Assembly (NCBI GenBank): GCA_913775525.1
Contig: CAJYLH010000016.1
Coordinates: 1-64,000 of the forward strand
Direction: 5' to 3'
Origin: an uncultured Chryseobacterium sp.
GTDB taxonomy: Bacteria; Bacteroidota; Bacteroidia; Flavobacteriales; Weeksellaceae
Length of the DNA stretch: 64,000 nucleotides
Below are positions 17,008 through 26,071 of this stretch, piece after piece. Position numbers and translations under genes: made by a program. The first letter of the stretch is position 1, and each line of letters starts with the position of its first letter. Below the pieces are notes generated by a model, which saw only the letters and a program-made list of their open reading frames with translations, did no database searches and had not been told where the DNA came from.

Positions 17008-17817
17008 ATGATGAATTATAAAATTTTTAAAAGTTTAATACTGATATTTTTATCTTGCAGTTTTTATGCTCAGAATTTTAAACTTAATTATAGACTTACC
17101 TATAAAGAAGATTCTTTAAGCTCTGATATAATGAATAAAAATATGATACTTTTAGTTCAGGCTAGTAAGTCAAGGTTTCTAACTGAACAACAATACAAAG
17201 TGGATTCACTTAAAAGTATTGGTTCTAAAGTTCCTGCTATGGGGGATAATAGTTTTTCAGTTATTAACTATGAAGAAAGCTTAAGTTTTAAATACTTTTT
17301 TTTTATTAAAGACATCTACAGTGTTAAAGAATATATAACACTTGATTGGCAACTAAAACCTGAAACAAGAAAAATAAGTACTTATTTATGTAGGAAAGCA
17401 ATATTAAAATATAAAGGAAGAACTTGGGAGGCATGGTATACTCAAGATTTGCCAATTCAGGCAGGACCATATATTTTTAGGAATTTGCCTGGATTAATAA
17501 TTTATATGGAGGATTCTACAGGATCTTATAAATTTAGCCTTGAATCAATAAAAAAAATATCAGATACTTTAAATTTTGAGGATATATATAAAACAGCAAT
17601 TAATGTCACTGAAAAGCAGCTACAAAAAGTATATTTAAATTATTATAGTGATCCGCTGAGAGAAGTGAAGTCACAAAATATGCAAGCAAAATTTATAGAT
17701 GAAAAAGGAAAAGAAGTAAAGCCTGATTTCAGAGAAATGACAAAAACAATACAATCTCAGTTAAAAAAGTATAACAATCCAATAGAATTATCAGAGGCAA
17801 TAAAATATCCAAATTAA
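17008..17817 (+). CDS. GLPGLI family protein (second paralogue)
   Basis: 269 residues with a signal peptide (KSLILIFLSCSFYAQ). Family block: LCRKA, GRTWEAWYTQDLP, then GPYIFRNLPGLI at about residues 130-175. The same motif order occurs in the protein at 6243-7028, but the two differ strongly elsewhere. The gene is far more AT-rich than its neighbours, with many A/T-ending codons, and sits alone in an AT-rich patch, suggesting acquisition. No plug-like lipoprotein follows this copy. Function unknown. Confidence 0.85.
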   Translation: MMNYKIFKSLILIFLSCSFYAQNFKLNYRLTYKEDSLSSDIMNKNMILLVQASKSRFLTEQQYKVDSLKSIGSKVPAMGDNSFSVINYEESLSFKYFFFIKDIYSVKEYITLDWQLKPETRKISTYLCRKAILKYKGRTWEAWYTQDLPIQAGPYIFRNLPGLIIYMEDSTGSYKFSLESIKKISDTLNFEDIYKTAINVTEKQLQKVYLNYYSDPLREVKSQNMQAKFIDEKGKEVKPDFREMTKTIQSQLKKYNNPIELSEAIKYPN

Positions 17818-17948
17818 TTTAAAATTTGAAAAATTTGGATTCAAAAAGTATGACTATAATTTTTTTCAAGTAACTATAAGACAAGTACTATAAAAACAAA
17901 AGGATACTTCTAAAAAATAAGCAACATCATATGTAGTGAACAGTTTAC

Positions 17949-18707
17949 TTACCATTTCTCCGTCAGGTACTTCCAGTACCTCTTAGGAACGTGTTGCAAA
18001 TGCAGTTTAATATTCTTCCGTTCTACAATGTTGGTTCGGGTAAAATACCTTTGCCAAAGCGTTTGGTAGCTTTTTTCCTGATCATGGAATTTCTCTTCGT
18101 ATTTTTTCAGGTCGATCTTCTCATCCGGGTAGAAGAAATCACAGGTTTCCAGGTCATACAGGATACCGTAATTCCGCCTGAGGTCGTAAATCATCCACTT
18201 CTGGTCCTGATACCGGTCTTTGAAATGTTTCCGGATCAGCGGAAGCACATTGAAATCGGGATCGATTTTGGCAAAAAACACTTCATCCTGCATCTTTTCA
18301 AAACGCACAAAAGCCGTCATCCGGTGTCTCTCGCGGCTTACCGATTTGCAGATCTTGGAAATTTTCAAAATATGGCTGTCGGCATAGTTTTGCAGGACAT
18401 TCTCTCCGGGAAAGTGTACGGATTGCCTCACCGCAGATAAAATCAGCTGCTCGGCTTCAGGATCCTCAGACAGGTATACCTTCAACAATTCATGGATGCC
18501 CTGTTTTCCTATATTCTGCTCCAGCTTGTTCAATACCCGCTCGGACTTTTCATGCTGAGTGATCACTTCGTGGATGTCTGCAAAAATATTCTCCTGATGA
18601 AAGTTTTCCCTGCTTATGATTTCAACATCTTTATACCGGTATTCGAAAACTTCAAATACTGCAGTGAATAAACCGTCGAAACTTCCGTCATAGAGTAGGG
18701 TGGTCAT
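17949..18707 (-). CDS. TIGR03915-type putative DNA repair protein (radical-SAM partner)
   Basis: 252 residues starting MTTLLYDGSFDGLFTAVFEV, the hallmark opening of the TIGR03915/DUF4130 family. The second half has RHRMTAFVRF, DPDFNVLPLI and WMIYDLRRNYGILYD, typical of the family. In many bacteria it is encoded next to, and co-inherited with, the TIGR03916 radical SAM protein, and is sometimes fused to a UdgX-like uracil-DNA glycosylase domain; here that domain is absent. The partner lies 146 bases upstream on the same strand. A role in DNA repair or modification is predicted; the reaction is unknown to me. Confidence 0.85.
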   Translation of the reverse strand: MTTLLYDGSFDGLFTAVFEVFEYRYKDVEIISRENFHQENIFADIHEVITQHEKSERVLNKLEQNIGKQGIHELLKVYLSEDPEAEQLILSAVRQSVHFPGENVLQNYADSHILKISKICKSVSRERHRMTAFVRFEKMQDEVFFAKIDPDFNVLPLIRKHFKDRYQDQKWMIYDLRRNYGILYDLETCDFFYPDEKIDLKKYEEKFHDQEKSYQTLWQRYFTRTNIVERKNIKLHLQHVPKRYWKYLTEKW

Positions 18708-18853
18708 TAATTAATGCTGAAATTTAATTTGAACATGTGACAATCTGAAAATTATGGTTAAATCAGTAGCCATGGAATCAGATTTTTAAAATTTCTGAAA
18801 TATTTTAAACGTAAAGCCCCAGCTTAAATTTTATGGCTTTTGATTACATGAGA

Positions 18854-20113
18854 TTAAAACAAGGTAAGCTGTTGGGAAAACTGATTGTGGAACTTGGATG
18901 AGCTTCCCCCAATGATCAGTTTCCTGAAATTTTTGTCGGTCAGATGCCTTAAATAAGCATTACCGGCATTAAAATCAATAAAATATTTAGCCCGGTTAAC
19001 GGCGGCACCTAATTTCGTCAGGTGATCCATGGTAAGCACCTGGAAACGCCTTGCACTGACAATCTTTTTGGCTGTTTTTACGCCAATCCCCGGAATTCTT
19101 AAAATCATCTGGTAATCGGCAGTCTGAAGGTTAACCGGGAACTGGTCAAGGTGTCTTAACGCCCAGCTCATTTTAGGGTCTACCTCAAGATCAAGGAACG
19201 GCATGTTCGGATCCAGAATTTCTTCTGCCTTGAAACCATAAAACCTCATCAGCCAATCCGACTGATATAAACGGTTTTCTCTGAGCATGGGAACTTCCGT
19301 TGTTAAAGCCGGAAGACGTTTATCCTCCAGTACCGGTACATATCCTGAGTAATAGACTCTTTTCAGGCTGAAGTTTTTATAAAAGTGATCCGCCACTTTA
19401 ATGATCTGTAAGTCATTTTCATTGGTCGCACCCACAATCATCTGGGTAGACTGTCCTGCCGGAGCAAATTTCGGAACTTTCCTGAAGATTTTCTTTTCAT
19501 CCTTGTACTGGTCGATTCCCTTCTGGATGTATTTCATGGGATTCAGCATATCCTGACGGTTCTTCTCAGGAGCCAAAAGCTTAAGTCCGCTTTCGGTAGG
19601 GATTTCAAGATTAACGGAAAGCCGGTCGGCATACAGGGCTGCTTCCTGCATCAGCTCATCGCTTGCACCAGGGATGGATTTTAAATGGATATACCCGTTG
19701 AAGTTTTCTTCCAGCCGCAGCTTTTTAGCGACCCTTACCAAGCGTTCCATGGTAGTATCCGCATTTTTGAAAATACCGGAACTCAGAAATAATCCTTCAA
19801 TATAATTCCTGCGATAAAAATTAATGGTAAGGTCTACCACTTCTTCTACGGTGAATGCAGCTCTTTTGATGTCATTCGAACTTCTGGACACACAATAGGC
19901 ACAGTCATAAATACAATGATTGGTCAGAAGGATTTTCAGGAGTGAAACACATCGTCCGTCCTCTGTATAGGTATGGCAAATGCCGCTGACTGAACTATCG
20001 CCCAGAGCTCCTTTTTTGTTTTTCCTCGTTCCACCGCTGGACGAACAGGAAACATCATATTTCGCTGCATCGGCAAGGATTTCAAGTTTTTCTTTCAGAC
20101 GGTCAAAATTCAT
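18854..20113 (-). CDS. TIGR03916-type radical SAM protein, putative DNA repair or modification
   Basis: 419 residues. The radical SAM cluster motif is NHCIYDCAYC, with C67, C71 and C74 (CxxxCxxC). A helix-hairpin-helix (LRIPGIGVKTAKKIVSAR) near residue 350 points to DNA binding. The conserved opening KLEILADAAKYDVSCSSSG and the segment PKFAPAGQSTQMIVGA are typical of the family. It would cleave SAM to a 5'-deoxyadenosyl radical acting on nucleic acid. It pairs with the TIGR03915 gene downstream. No spore photoproduct lyase call is justified. A divergent gene (HMG-CoA reductase) starts 146 bases away. Confidence 0.9.
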   Translation of the reverse strand: MNFDRLKEKLEILADAAKYDVSCSSSGGTRKNKKGALGDSSVSGICHTYTEDGRCVSLLKILLTNHCIYDCAYCVSRSSNDIKRAAFTVEEVVDLTINFYRRNYIEGLFLSSGIFKNADTTMERLVRVAKKLRLEENFNGYIHLKSIPGASDELMQEAALYADRLSVNLEIPTESGLKLLAPEKNRQDMLNPMKYIQKGIDQYKDEKKIFRKVPKFAPAGQSTQMIVGATNENDLQIIKVADHFYKNFSLKRVYYSGYVPVLEDKRLPALTTEVPMLRENRLYQSDWLMRFYGFKAEEILDPNMPFLDLEVDPKMSWALRHLDQFPVNLQTADYQMILRIPGIGVKTAKKIVSARRFQVLTMDHLTKLGAAVNRAKYFIDFNAGNAYLRHLTDKNFRKLIIGGSSSKFHNQFSQQLTLF

Positions 20114-20259
20114 TCTTTAAATTGAAAATCTTTATGTTAGATGAAATTTATACATCAAATGTAGGGCTAAAATTGACAAATATCAACGTTTTTTGATTGA
20201 AGTTATCAACAACTGAAAGTTACAAAATCACTATATTTACGCTTCTTTAACGTTACACT

Positions 20260-21591
20260 ATGAATCATCAACCGGTGGAAGGTTTTTCCAAACTTTCCAA
20301 GCAGCGAAAAATAGACTGGCTAATCTCAGAATACCTCAGTGACGATCGTACTTACGAGCAGATCCTACAGCAATATTGGAATAATAATGCCGAACTTCAG
20401 AAGCTCCATGAAGAGTTTTCTGAAAATACGGTGTCCAACTTTTACATGCCTTACGGAATTGCCCCCAACTTCCTGATTGACGGAAAGCTGCTGGCCCTTC
20501 CTATGGCTGTTGAAGAAAGTTCCGTAGTGGCAGCAGCCTCCAAGGCAGCCAAGTTCTGGATTGATAAAGGGGGATTCAAAACAACCATCATCAATACTGA
20601 AAAACTGGGGCATACTCACTTTATATTAAACGTAGAACCGCATAAGTTATTGCATTTCTTCAACTTCAGGCTGAAGAAAAAACTGTTTGAAGCCACGGAA
20701 GATATCACCGCCAATATGAGAAAGCGCGGCGGCGGGATCCTGGATATCAAGCTGATTGATAAGACGTCTGAGATGGCGAACTATTACCAGCTGAAAGCCA
20801 GTTTCGATACGGTAGATTCTATGGGTGCGAACTTTATCAATTCCTGCCTGGAGCAGTTCGGGAAAACCCTGAAACAGGAAGTGTCAGACAGCAGCGATTT
20901 TTCTCAGGAAGAAAAGGATTCGCTCCAGATTGTAATGAACATCCTTTCCAATTTTACCCCGGATTGCATCGTACGAGCTGAGGTTTCCTGTAAAATTGAA
21001 GACCTGAAGGATGACAGCGGGATTTCCAATGAGGAATTTGCCCGGAAATTCAAGCAGGCAGTAACCATTGCCGAGATTGAACCTTTCCGAGCGACCACCC
21101 ATAACAAAGGAATCATGAACGGGGTGGATGCTGTAGTTATTGCTACCGGAAATGATTTCCGGGCTACGGAAGCCTGTGCCCATGCCTATGCCGCAAGAAA
21201 CGGGAAATATTCATCCTTAACACATTGTACAACCGATAACGGTATTTTCAGGTTCTGGATCGACCTTCCTATTTCTGTAGGGGTGGTAGGAGGCTTAACG
21301 AACCTGCATCCGCTGGTGAAATTCTCACTGGCACTGTTGGGTAAACCATCCGCACAGGAGCTGATGAGTATCTTAGCGGTATCCGGACTGGCCCAGAATT
21401 TCGGGGCACTCAGGTCTTTAGTGACCACAGGAATCCAGAAAGGCCACATGAAAATGCACCTGCTGAATATCCTGAACCAAATGGGCGCAACTGAAGAGGA
21501 AAAACAGCATTTTGTGACATATTTCAAGGATAAAACGGTAAGCCATCATGAAGTGATCAGTGAATTTAACAGATTGAGAGGCCAGCAATGA
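20260..21591 (+). CDS. Hydroxymethylglutaryl-CoA reductase, class II (degradative type)
   Basis: 443 residues. Class II HMGR motifs: ENTVSNFYMPYGIAPNFLIDG, EESSVVAAASKAA (catalytic Glu), DSMGANFINS, VATGNDFRATEACAHA and a C-terminal KGHMKMH with the catalytic His. In Flavobacteriia this enzyme is thought to serve the mevalonate pathway for isoprenoids despite its degradative label. Its stop codon overlaps the ATG of a 56-residue membrane protein (ATGA at 21588-21591), the first of two such couplings in this operon. Confidence 0.94.
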   Translation: MNHQPVEGFSKLSKQRKIDWLISEYLSDDRTYEQILQQYWNNNAELQKLHEEFSENTVSNFYMPYGIAPNFLIDGKLLALPMAVEESSVVAAASKAAKFWIDKGGFKTTIINTEKLGHTHFILNVEPHKLLHFFNFRLKKKLFEATEDITANMRKRGGGILDIKLIDKTSEMANYYQLKASFDTVDSMGANFINSCLEQFGKTLKQEVSDSSDFSQEEKDSLQIVMNILSNFTPDCIVRAEVSCKIEDLKDDSGISNEEFARKFKQAVTIAEIEPFRATTHNKGIMNGVDAVVIATGNDFRATEACAHAYAARNGKYSSLTHCTTDNGIFRFWIDLPISVGVVGGLTNLHPLVKFSLALLGKPSAQELMSILAVSGLAQNFGALRSLVTTGIQKGHMKMHLLNILNQMGATEEEKQHFVTYFKDKTVSHHEVISEFNRLRGQQ

Positions 21592-21758
21592 TACAGATCA
21601 TCCTGTCTGTTGTATTTCTGATTTTCGGTGTGTTTTTAAAGGTAACCCGTCATCCCGGGTTCAGGAGTTCCAAGAGGTTTTCTGTACTGTTCATCATCTT
21701 AGGAATGTTAACGCTGACGGCGAAATTAATATTAATCTATTTAGCATCAAAGCAATGA
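21588..21758 (+). CDS. 56-residue membrane microprotein in the HMGR operon
   Basis: ATG at 21588 to TGA at 21756-21758, 56 codons. Two hydrophobic segments (MIQIILSVVFLIFGVFL, and SVLFIILGMLTLTAKLILIY) are separated by a basic loop (KVTRHPGFRSSKRF), giving a two-helix hairpin with the loop probably cytoplasmic. Its start overlaps the HMGR stop and its stop overlaps the next ATG (21755), so all three genes look translationally coupled. Function unknown. Coupling plus the clear membrane design supports a real gene. Confidence 0.75.
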   Translation: MIQIILSVVFLIFGVFLKVTRHPGFRSSKRFSVLFIILGMLTLTAKLILIYLASKQ

Positions 21759-22825
21759 AACAGATTGTTGTATTGTGTACCCTGATTTCCGGATTATGGT
21801 TTTCCCAGCAGAAAAACGTGAAAATTACAGATTTGCAGCCGAAATCAGAAGACTTTGTTTTTCCGCTGGTTGCGTATCCGCAGAATGCCGGGGTAGAAAG
21901 TAAGATCAATACATTCCTGCAGGTGGACCGGCTGGAACATGTTCCCGGCGGAGCAGGAAATCCTTTTCAGAAGGTCGCGGCCAGTGAAAAGTCACCTTCT
22001 CAGTATGTTTATTTTTACAGCTGGAAAAAGATCGATGCTCCGGAAAATATTCTGAGTATGGCTATTGAAGGGGAAGCTTCAGGAGCGTATCCTGAAGGTT
22101 TCAGTGCATGGGAGAATTTTGACCTCCGGACGGGAAACGTAATCAATGCTGAAGACCTGTTCCTGCGTACAGCTGTAAAAACAGTAGAAGGCATGATTAA
22201 GAAAAAGGTACAGAAAGAAATCAATGATTTCCTGGTTAAATTAAAAGCTGAGAAAAACCCTTCTGAAGATATTCAGGATCAGATTGCCCTTTATGAGGGA
22301 TGCAATACGGATTATCATATTTCGAGCATCGGGTATTATTTCGGAAAGGATAAAATAACATTTGTCGCAGAACGGTGTTCCAATCATGCCATGAGGGCAC
22401 TGGATGAGCTGGACAGCCATTTTATTGATTTTTCTTACCAGGAACTGGCGCCGTACTGGACGCCGTATGCTAAAAATTTATTATCAGGCTCCCAGCACGT
22501 TGATCAGACCGGCATCAGCAATAAACTGTATCATGGAAAGATTGACGGGAAATATCCTGTTACCGTCCTGATGGGCGAAGTATATGCTGACGGTTCCCTG
22601 TCCGCAAAATACTGGTACGATAAGAATAAAAAACTGATTGAGTGGTATGGGAAATTGAAAGGAAACCATATTTCTCTTACCGAAAGTGATCATTACAGCG
22701 AGGAAGCCAGGCAATGGATGCTGAAAGGTTTTGTAGAAGCAGACCTGAAGGGCAAAACCATTACAGGAACCTGGCAGGATTATGAAACAAAAAAATATTT
22801 AAAACTGGAATTAGAAGAGTTGTAG
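21755..22825 (+). CDS. Exported DUF3298/DUF4163-like protein
   Basis: 356 residues with a short signal peptide (MKQIVVLCTLISGLWFSQQ). The middle (about residues 75-230) resembles DUF4163/DUF3298 (PdaC/RsiV-like) modules: an EGEASGAYPEGFSAWENFDL segment followed by a domain ending in ELAPYW. The C-terminal third (about 245-356: GKYPVTVLMGEVYADGSLSAKYWYDK and following) is a separate beta-rich region. The ATG overlaps the upstream stop (ATGA), and the DUF423 gene starts one base after its stop. Probably periplasmic; no catalytic residues can be assigned. The domain match is from memory. Confidence 0.65.
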   Translation: MKQIVVLCTLISGLWFSQQKNVKITDLQPKSEDFVFPLVAYPQNAGVESKINTFLQVDRLEHVPGGAGNPFQKVAASEKSPSQYVYFYSWKKIDAPENILSMAIEGEASGAYPEGFSAWENFDLRTGNVINAEDLFLRTAVKTVEGMIKKKVQKEINDFLVKLKAEKNPSEDIQDQIALYEGCNTDYHISSIGYYFGKDKITFVAERCSNHAMRALDELDSHFIDFSYQELAPYWTPYAKNLLSGSQHVDQTGISNKLYHGKIDGKYPVTVLMGEVYADGSLSAKYWYDKNKKLIEWYGKLKGNHISLTESDHYSEEARQWMLKGFVEADLKGKTITGTWQDYETKKYLKLELEEL

Positions 22826-22826
22826 T

Positions 22827-23213
22827 ATGAAGACACTTACTTTGATTTTTGGTGCCGTTTACGGAATGTTGTCCGTGATTTTGGGAGCGTTCGGGGCACA
22901 CGCATTAAAGAAAATCCTTTCTGTTGAAAGGCTGGAAAGTTTTGAAACGGGTGTACGCTACCAGATGTATGCCGCATTCTTCCTGCTGATCGTAGGATAC
23001 ATCCTGAAATTTGAAACGACTTCGGAGAAATGGATTTCCATTCTGATGATTGTCGGAACCATTCTTTTTTCTTTCAGCATCTATTTCCTGAGTTTGCAGG
23101 ATTACCTGGGAGCAAATCTGAAATTTTTAGGTCCGATCACGCCGCTGGGGGGACTGATGATGATCCTGAGCTGGGCAATACTGATTTTGTATTTTGCGAA
23201 AAACAGGATCTGA
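22827..23213 (+). CDS. DUF423 family membrane protein (YgdD-like)
   Basis: 128 residues with four predicted membrane helices. Signature AVYGMLSVILGAFGAHALKK followed by SFETGVRYQMYAAFFLL; both are diagnostic of DUF423. It begins one base after the preceding stop, the last gene of the HMGR operon. Function unknown in the family. Confidence 0.92.
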   Translation: MKTLTLIFGAVYGMLSVILGAFGAHALKKILSVERLESFETGVRYQMYAAFFLLIVGYILKFETTSEKWISILMIVGTILFSFSIYFLSLQDYLGANLKFLGPITPLGGLMMILSWAILILYFAKNRI

Positions 23214-23265
23214 TGTATTTCTGACCTGCCCTGGATAACACAGAAGGCAGCAGAAGTTTATTCTG

Positions 23266-23296
23266 ACCCTTTCAGAGCCTTGAGTTCTGAAAGGGT
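23266..23296 (+). terminator. Hairpin after the HMGR operon
   Basis: 11-bp perfect stem (23266-23276 with 23286-23296) around a 9-base loop; no T run follows, so termination is probable but weaker evidence. Confidence 0.55.
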
Positions 23297-23338
23297 TAGT
23301 AGTGATTGAGCAGTGTGCGACTTAAATACTATTCAAGA

Positions 23339-24619
23339 ATGAAAATCAACAGGAGACGGCATATTATTCGTGCTCTTAATATTTTGGACCAGCCTATCCG
23401 CTTCAATCCGTTTGTGTTCAGCCGTACTTTTTTCATGTGGGCTATTACCGGGTTGGTCGGAGGAACTATTGCAGGAGGATACTGGATTATCCTGGAATAT
23501 TTCACTGAGTTTCTGGCTGAATTCCAGGGATGGATGGTTATTCCTACGATGGCTGTCTGCGGCCTTCTGGCAGGCCTGGTCATCCATTTCATCGGCGATC
23601 CGGGAGAAATCCATCTCATCGTTAATAACATCAGGTTCAACAAAGGTAAACTGGATCCTAAGAACAATCCTTCCATGATCCTTTCGTCATTATTCTGTGT
23701 GGCGTCCGGCGGAAGCCTGGGACCTGAAGCACCACTGGTACAGGTAACGGGTTCTACCGGGACTTGGCTGGGTAAAATATTCCGGCTGAAAGGGGAGGAG
23801 CTGCGCTCTTTAAGCATTGCCGGAATGGCATCCGGTTTTACGGCTCTTTTCGGAGCACCGCTTGGAGGAAGCCTTTTTTCACTGGAAATCCTGCATCATA
23901 AACATGCCGTTGAGTATTATAAAGCCATTATCCCGGCATTGGTAGCCAGCTGTTTCAGCTATCTTATGTTTGCCCTGATCATTCATTTGGGAATCGGTGC
24001 GGCCTGGGACCTGAAAGCCTATCATTACACTGGCGTGTATGATTTTGCCTTTGCGACAGCTTTCGGAATTGTGGGAACTGCATTCGGATGGATTTTTATT
24101 TTTGTCGTTAAATTCTTTAAAAGGATTTTTGAATACAGGAAAATCCCCATTTATATCAAGACACTTGCCGGCGGAATCATCCTTGGGATTATTGCCTTTT
24201 ATTTCCCGTTAACCCGGTATTTCGGACATAATGAAATCAACCAGCTGATCAACGGAGGGTATGCACTGAATTTCCTGATCATCATTTTGGTGTTCAAAAT
24301 CATTGCCATTGCCGTTACTGTAACTTCCGGATGGAGAGGCGGCTTCATCATCCCTTTATTTTTTGTGGGAACGACTTTAGGACTCATTATCCATCATATT
24401 TTTCCTACAGTAGATACAACATTGGCTATCGTAAGTTGTATGGCAGCCATTAATGCCTGTGTTACCAGAACGCCGATGAGCACAACGATTATCCTGGGAA
24501 CCCTGACGGGCTTTACTTATTTCGTTCCGATCCTTTTCGCGAGCCTGACCGGATATTTCCTGGCACCAAAGATTCCGTTTATCGGATCACAATCTGAAAA
24601 GTTATCTGAAGACCAGTAG
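23339..24619 (+). CDS. ClC-family chloride channel or transporter
   Basis: 426 residues from the ATG at 23339 (an upstream TTG would add 11 residues). About ten hydrophobic helices. Filter motifs: SLGPEAPLVQ (in the place of GREGP, carrying the gating Glu), GAPLGGSLFSLEIL, and GWRGGFIIPLFF. No C-terminal CBS domains. It would carry chloride across the inner membrane, either as a channel or as a Cl-/H+ exchanger. It converges with the tolC-type gene; a shared hairpin lies between. Confidence 0.92.
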   Translation: MKINRRRHIIRALNILDQPIRFNPFVFSRTFFMWAITGLVGGTIAGGYWIILEYFTEFLAEFQGWMVIPTMAVCGLLAGLVIHFIGDPGEIHLIVNNIRFNKGKLDPKNNPSMILSSLFCVASGGSLGPEAPLVQVTGSTGTWLGKIFRLKGEELRSLSIAGMASGFTALFGAPLGGSLFSLEILHHKHAVEYYKAIIPALVASCFSYLMFALIIHLGIGAAWDLKAYHYTGVYDFAFATAFGIVGTAFGWIFIFVVKFFKRIFEYRKIPIYIKTLAGGIILGIIAFYFPLTRYFGHNEINQLINGGYALNFLIIILVFKIIAIAVTVTSGWRGGFIIPLFFVGTTLGLIIHHIFPTVDTTLAIVSCMAAINACVTRTPMSTTIILGTLTGFTYFVPILFASLTGYFLAPKIPFIGSQSEKLSEDQ

Positions 24620-24635
24620 GGTATATGATACAATA

Positions 24636-24663
24636 AAAAATTCAGGCTGATGCCTGAATTTTT
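24636..24663. terminator. Bidirectional terminator
   Basis: 12-bp perfect stem AAAAATTCAGGC/GCCTGAATTTTT (24636-24647, 24652-24663), 4-base loop, between the convergent ClC and TolC-type genes. Confidence 0.9.
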
Positions 24664-24667
24664 CTGT

Positions 24668-26071
24668 TTAAAACCGGAAATTTTCCCTCATCCACTTCAG
24701 TTTATTGTAGCTTTTCAAAAACTTATTATTCAGTAAAATGAATTTCTCTTGTGCATCGATCATTTTGTTTTCCCTTGAATTGATCAGGAAAAGCGAACTT
24801 TCTCCATTGCTGTAGCGTATTTCCTCTGCCTGGAGCAGCCGCTGGTAATTCGTAAGGTTATTCCTGGCAATGTCAATCTGGGAATGGTAGTTTATGATCT
24901 CATTTTTATACGTCTGTATTTTTGTTTCGATCTCCCTTTTTTTCACCTGGGTATCCAGGGCATTCTGTTCTATTTTGAGTTTGGCAATCTGGTAATTGGC
25001 TTTCGCTTCCCTCTGGAAAATGGGTATTTCCAGTTTAAGTCCGTACTGAAAGTTATTGTCGAAAAGCGGAAGGTAATCTGCCCGGTAATTTTCCTTATTG
25101 AAGAAATTATAGGTAAAGTCCAGTTTTGGAAGGAAGCTTTGCCATTTAAGCCTCCTTTCGCTTTCCAGGATATTCCCCTTCTGAAAATAATACAACACAG
25201 ACAAATGGCGATTCGGGTTCTGGGTATCCATAGCCTGAACCAGCATTTCAAAATTGCTGAATGCTTCACTGTTCAATGTGTTGTCAGCAGGGTAGATCAT
25301 GGCCGTCATATCGTACATCTCCTGATTGTCTTTCCAGAGAAACAGCTGAAGGTCCTGCGTAATTTTGACAAAATTCAGGAAAGCATCTCGTTCCTGAAGC
25401 TGGAAGCTCTGTAACTGCGAAGCTGCCTCTACCGTATCAATGGCCGGCCTTTCACCGAATTCATATGTTTTTTTTGTTAATTCCAGACGGCTTTTGTTAA
25501 TGGCGACGGCTCTTTGCTGAAGACGGTAAATCTCGAAATTCTTTACCCATTCCCAATATGTGTTTTCAGCTTCCAGGAGAAGGTCGTTGGTCAGTACTGC
25601 CTGCTCTGCTTCTGTCATTTTGAGGGCATACTTAGCCTGTTCCAGCATCGCTCTTCTCTTATCATACAGAAGATTTTTAGCCAGTGGAATAGTAATGCCG
25701 AACTGATACAGCCCGCCCTTCGTATCGCTGTTGTTGATTTTCTCCCCATCAAGGTAGTTGTAGCTTCCTGTAAGATCAATACCATACCATGTGGGAATTC
25801 CCAACTCAAGATTTTTCTGCCTGTAATACTGTACGCCGTCAATATTTTTTTCTCCGAGCTTTCCTCCGAGCACAGGATCAAAATTACCTCTGGCCCGTGT
25901 AATCTCGGATTCCGCAATTTTGTTCTGAAGCTGATATTTGATGGCAAGCGGATGGTAAGCCTTAACGATGGCAATAAATTCCCGGGCAGAGATCCTGAGC
26001 GAATCCTGTGCTGAAAACAGCTGACAGAATAACAGGGAAAAGAGAATTATGATGTTATTTCTGCTTTTCAT
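24668..26071 (-). CDS. TolC-family outer-membrane efflux protein
   Basis: 467 residues from the ATG at 26071, which opens a signal peptide (MKSRNNIIILFSLLFCQLFSAQ). Alternating long helices (coiled coils) with internal duplication, and segments such as LVTNDLLLEAENTYWEWVKNFE and SALFLINSRENKMIDAQEKF typical of the TolC duct. It would form the outer-membrane exit of the exporter encoded upstream (ABC and HlyD). It overlaps the end of the HlyD gene by 17 bases, so translation is coupled. A longer frame reading back into hlyD is not the real start. Confidence 0.93.
   Translation of the reverse strand: MKSRNNIIILFSLLFCQLFSAQDSLRISAREFIAIVKAYHPLAIKYQLQNKIAESEITRARGNFDPVLGGKLGEKNIDGVQYYRQKNLELGIPTWYGIDLTGSYNYLDGEKINNSDTKGGLYQFGITIPLAKNLLYDKRRAMLEQAKYALKMTEAEQAVLTNDLLLEAENTYWEWVKNFEIYRLQQRAVAINKSRLELTKKTYEFGERPAIDTVEAASQLQSFQLQERDAFLNFVKITQDLQLFLWKDNQEMYDMTAMIYPADNTLNSEAFSNFEMLVQAMDTQNPNRHLSVLYYFQKGNILESERRLKWQSFLPKLDFTYNFFNKENYRADYLPLFDNNFQYGLKLEIPIFQREAKANYQIAKLKIEQNALDTQVKKREIETKIQTYKNEIINYHSQIDIARNNLTNYQRLLQAEEIRYSNGESSLFLINSRENKMIDAQEKFILLNNKFLKSYNKLKWMRENFRF

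Noticed and set aside
24884-25414. 176-codon open frame opposite the TolC-type gene
   Set aside because: Lies antisense inside a well-supported gene; no start context or recognisable domain.
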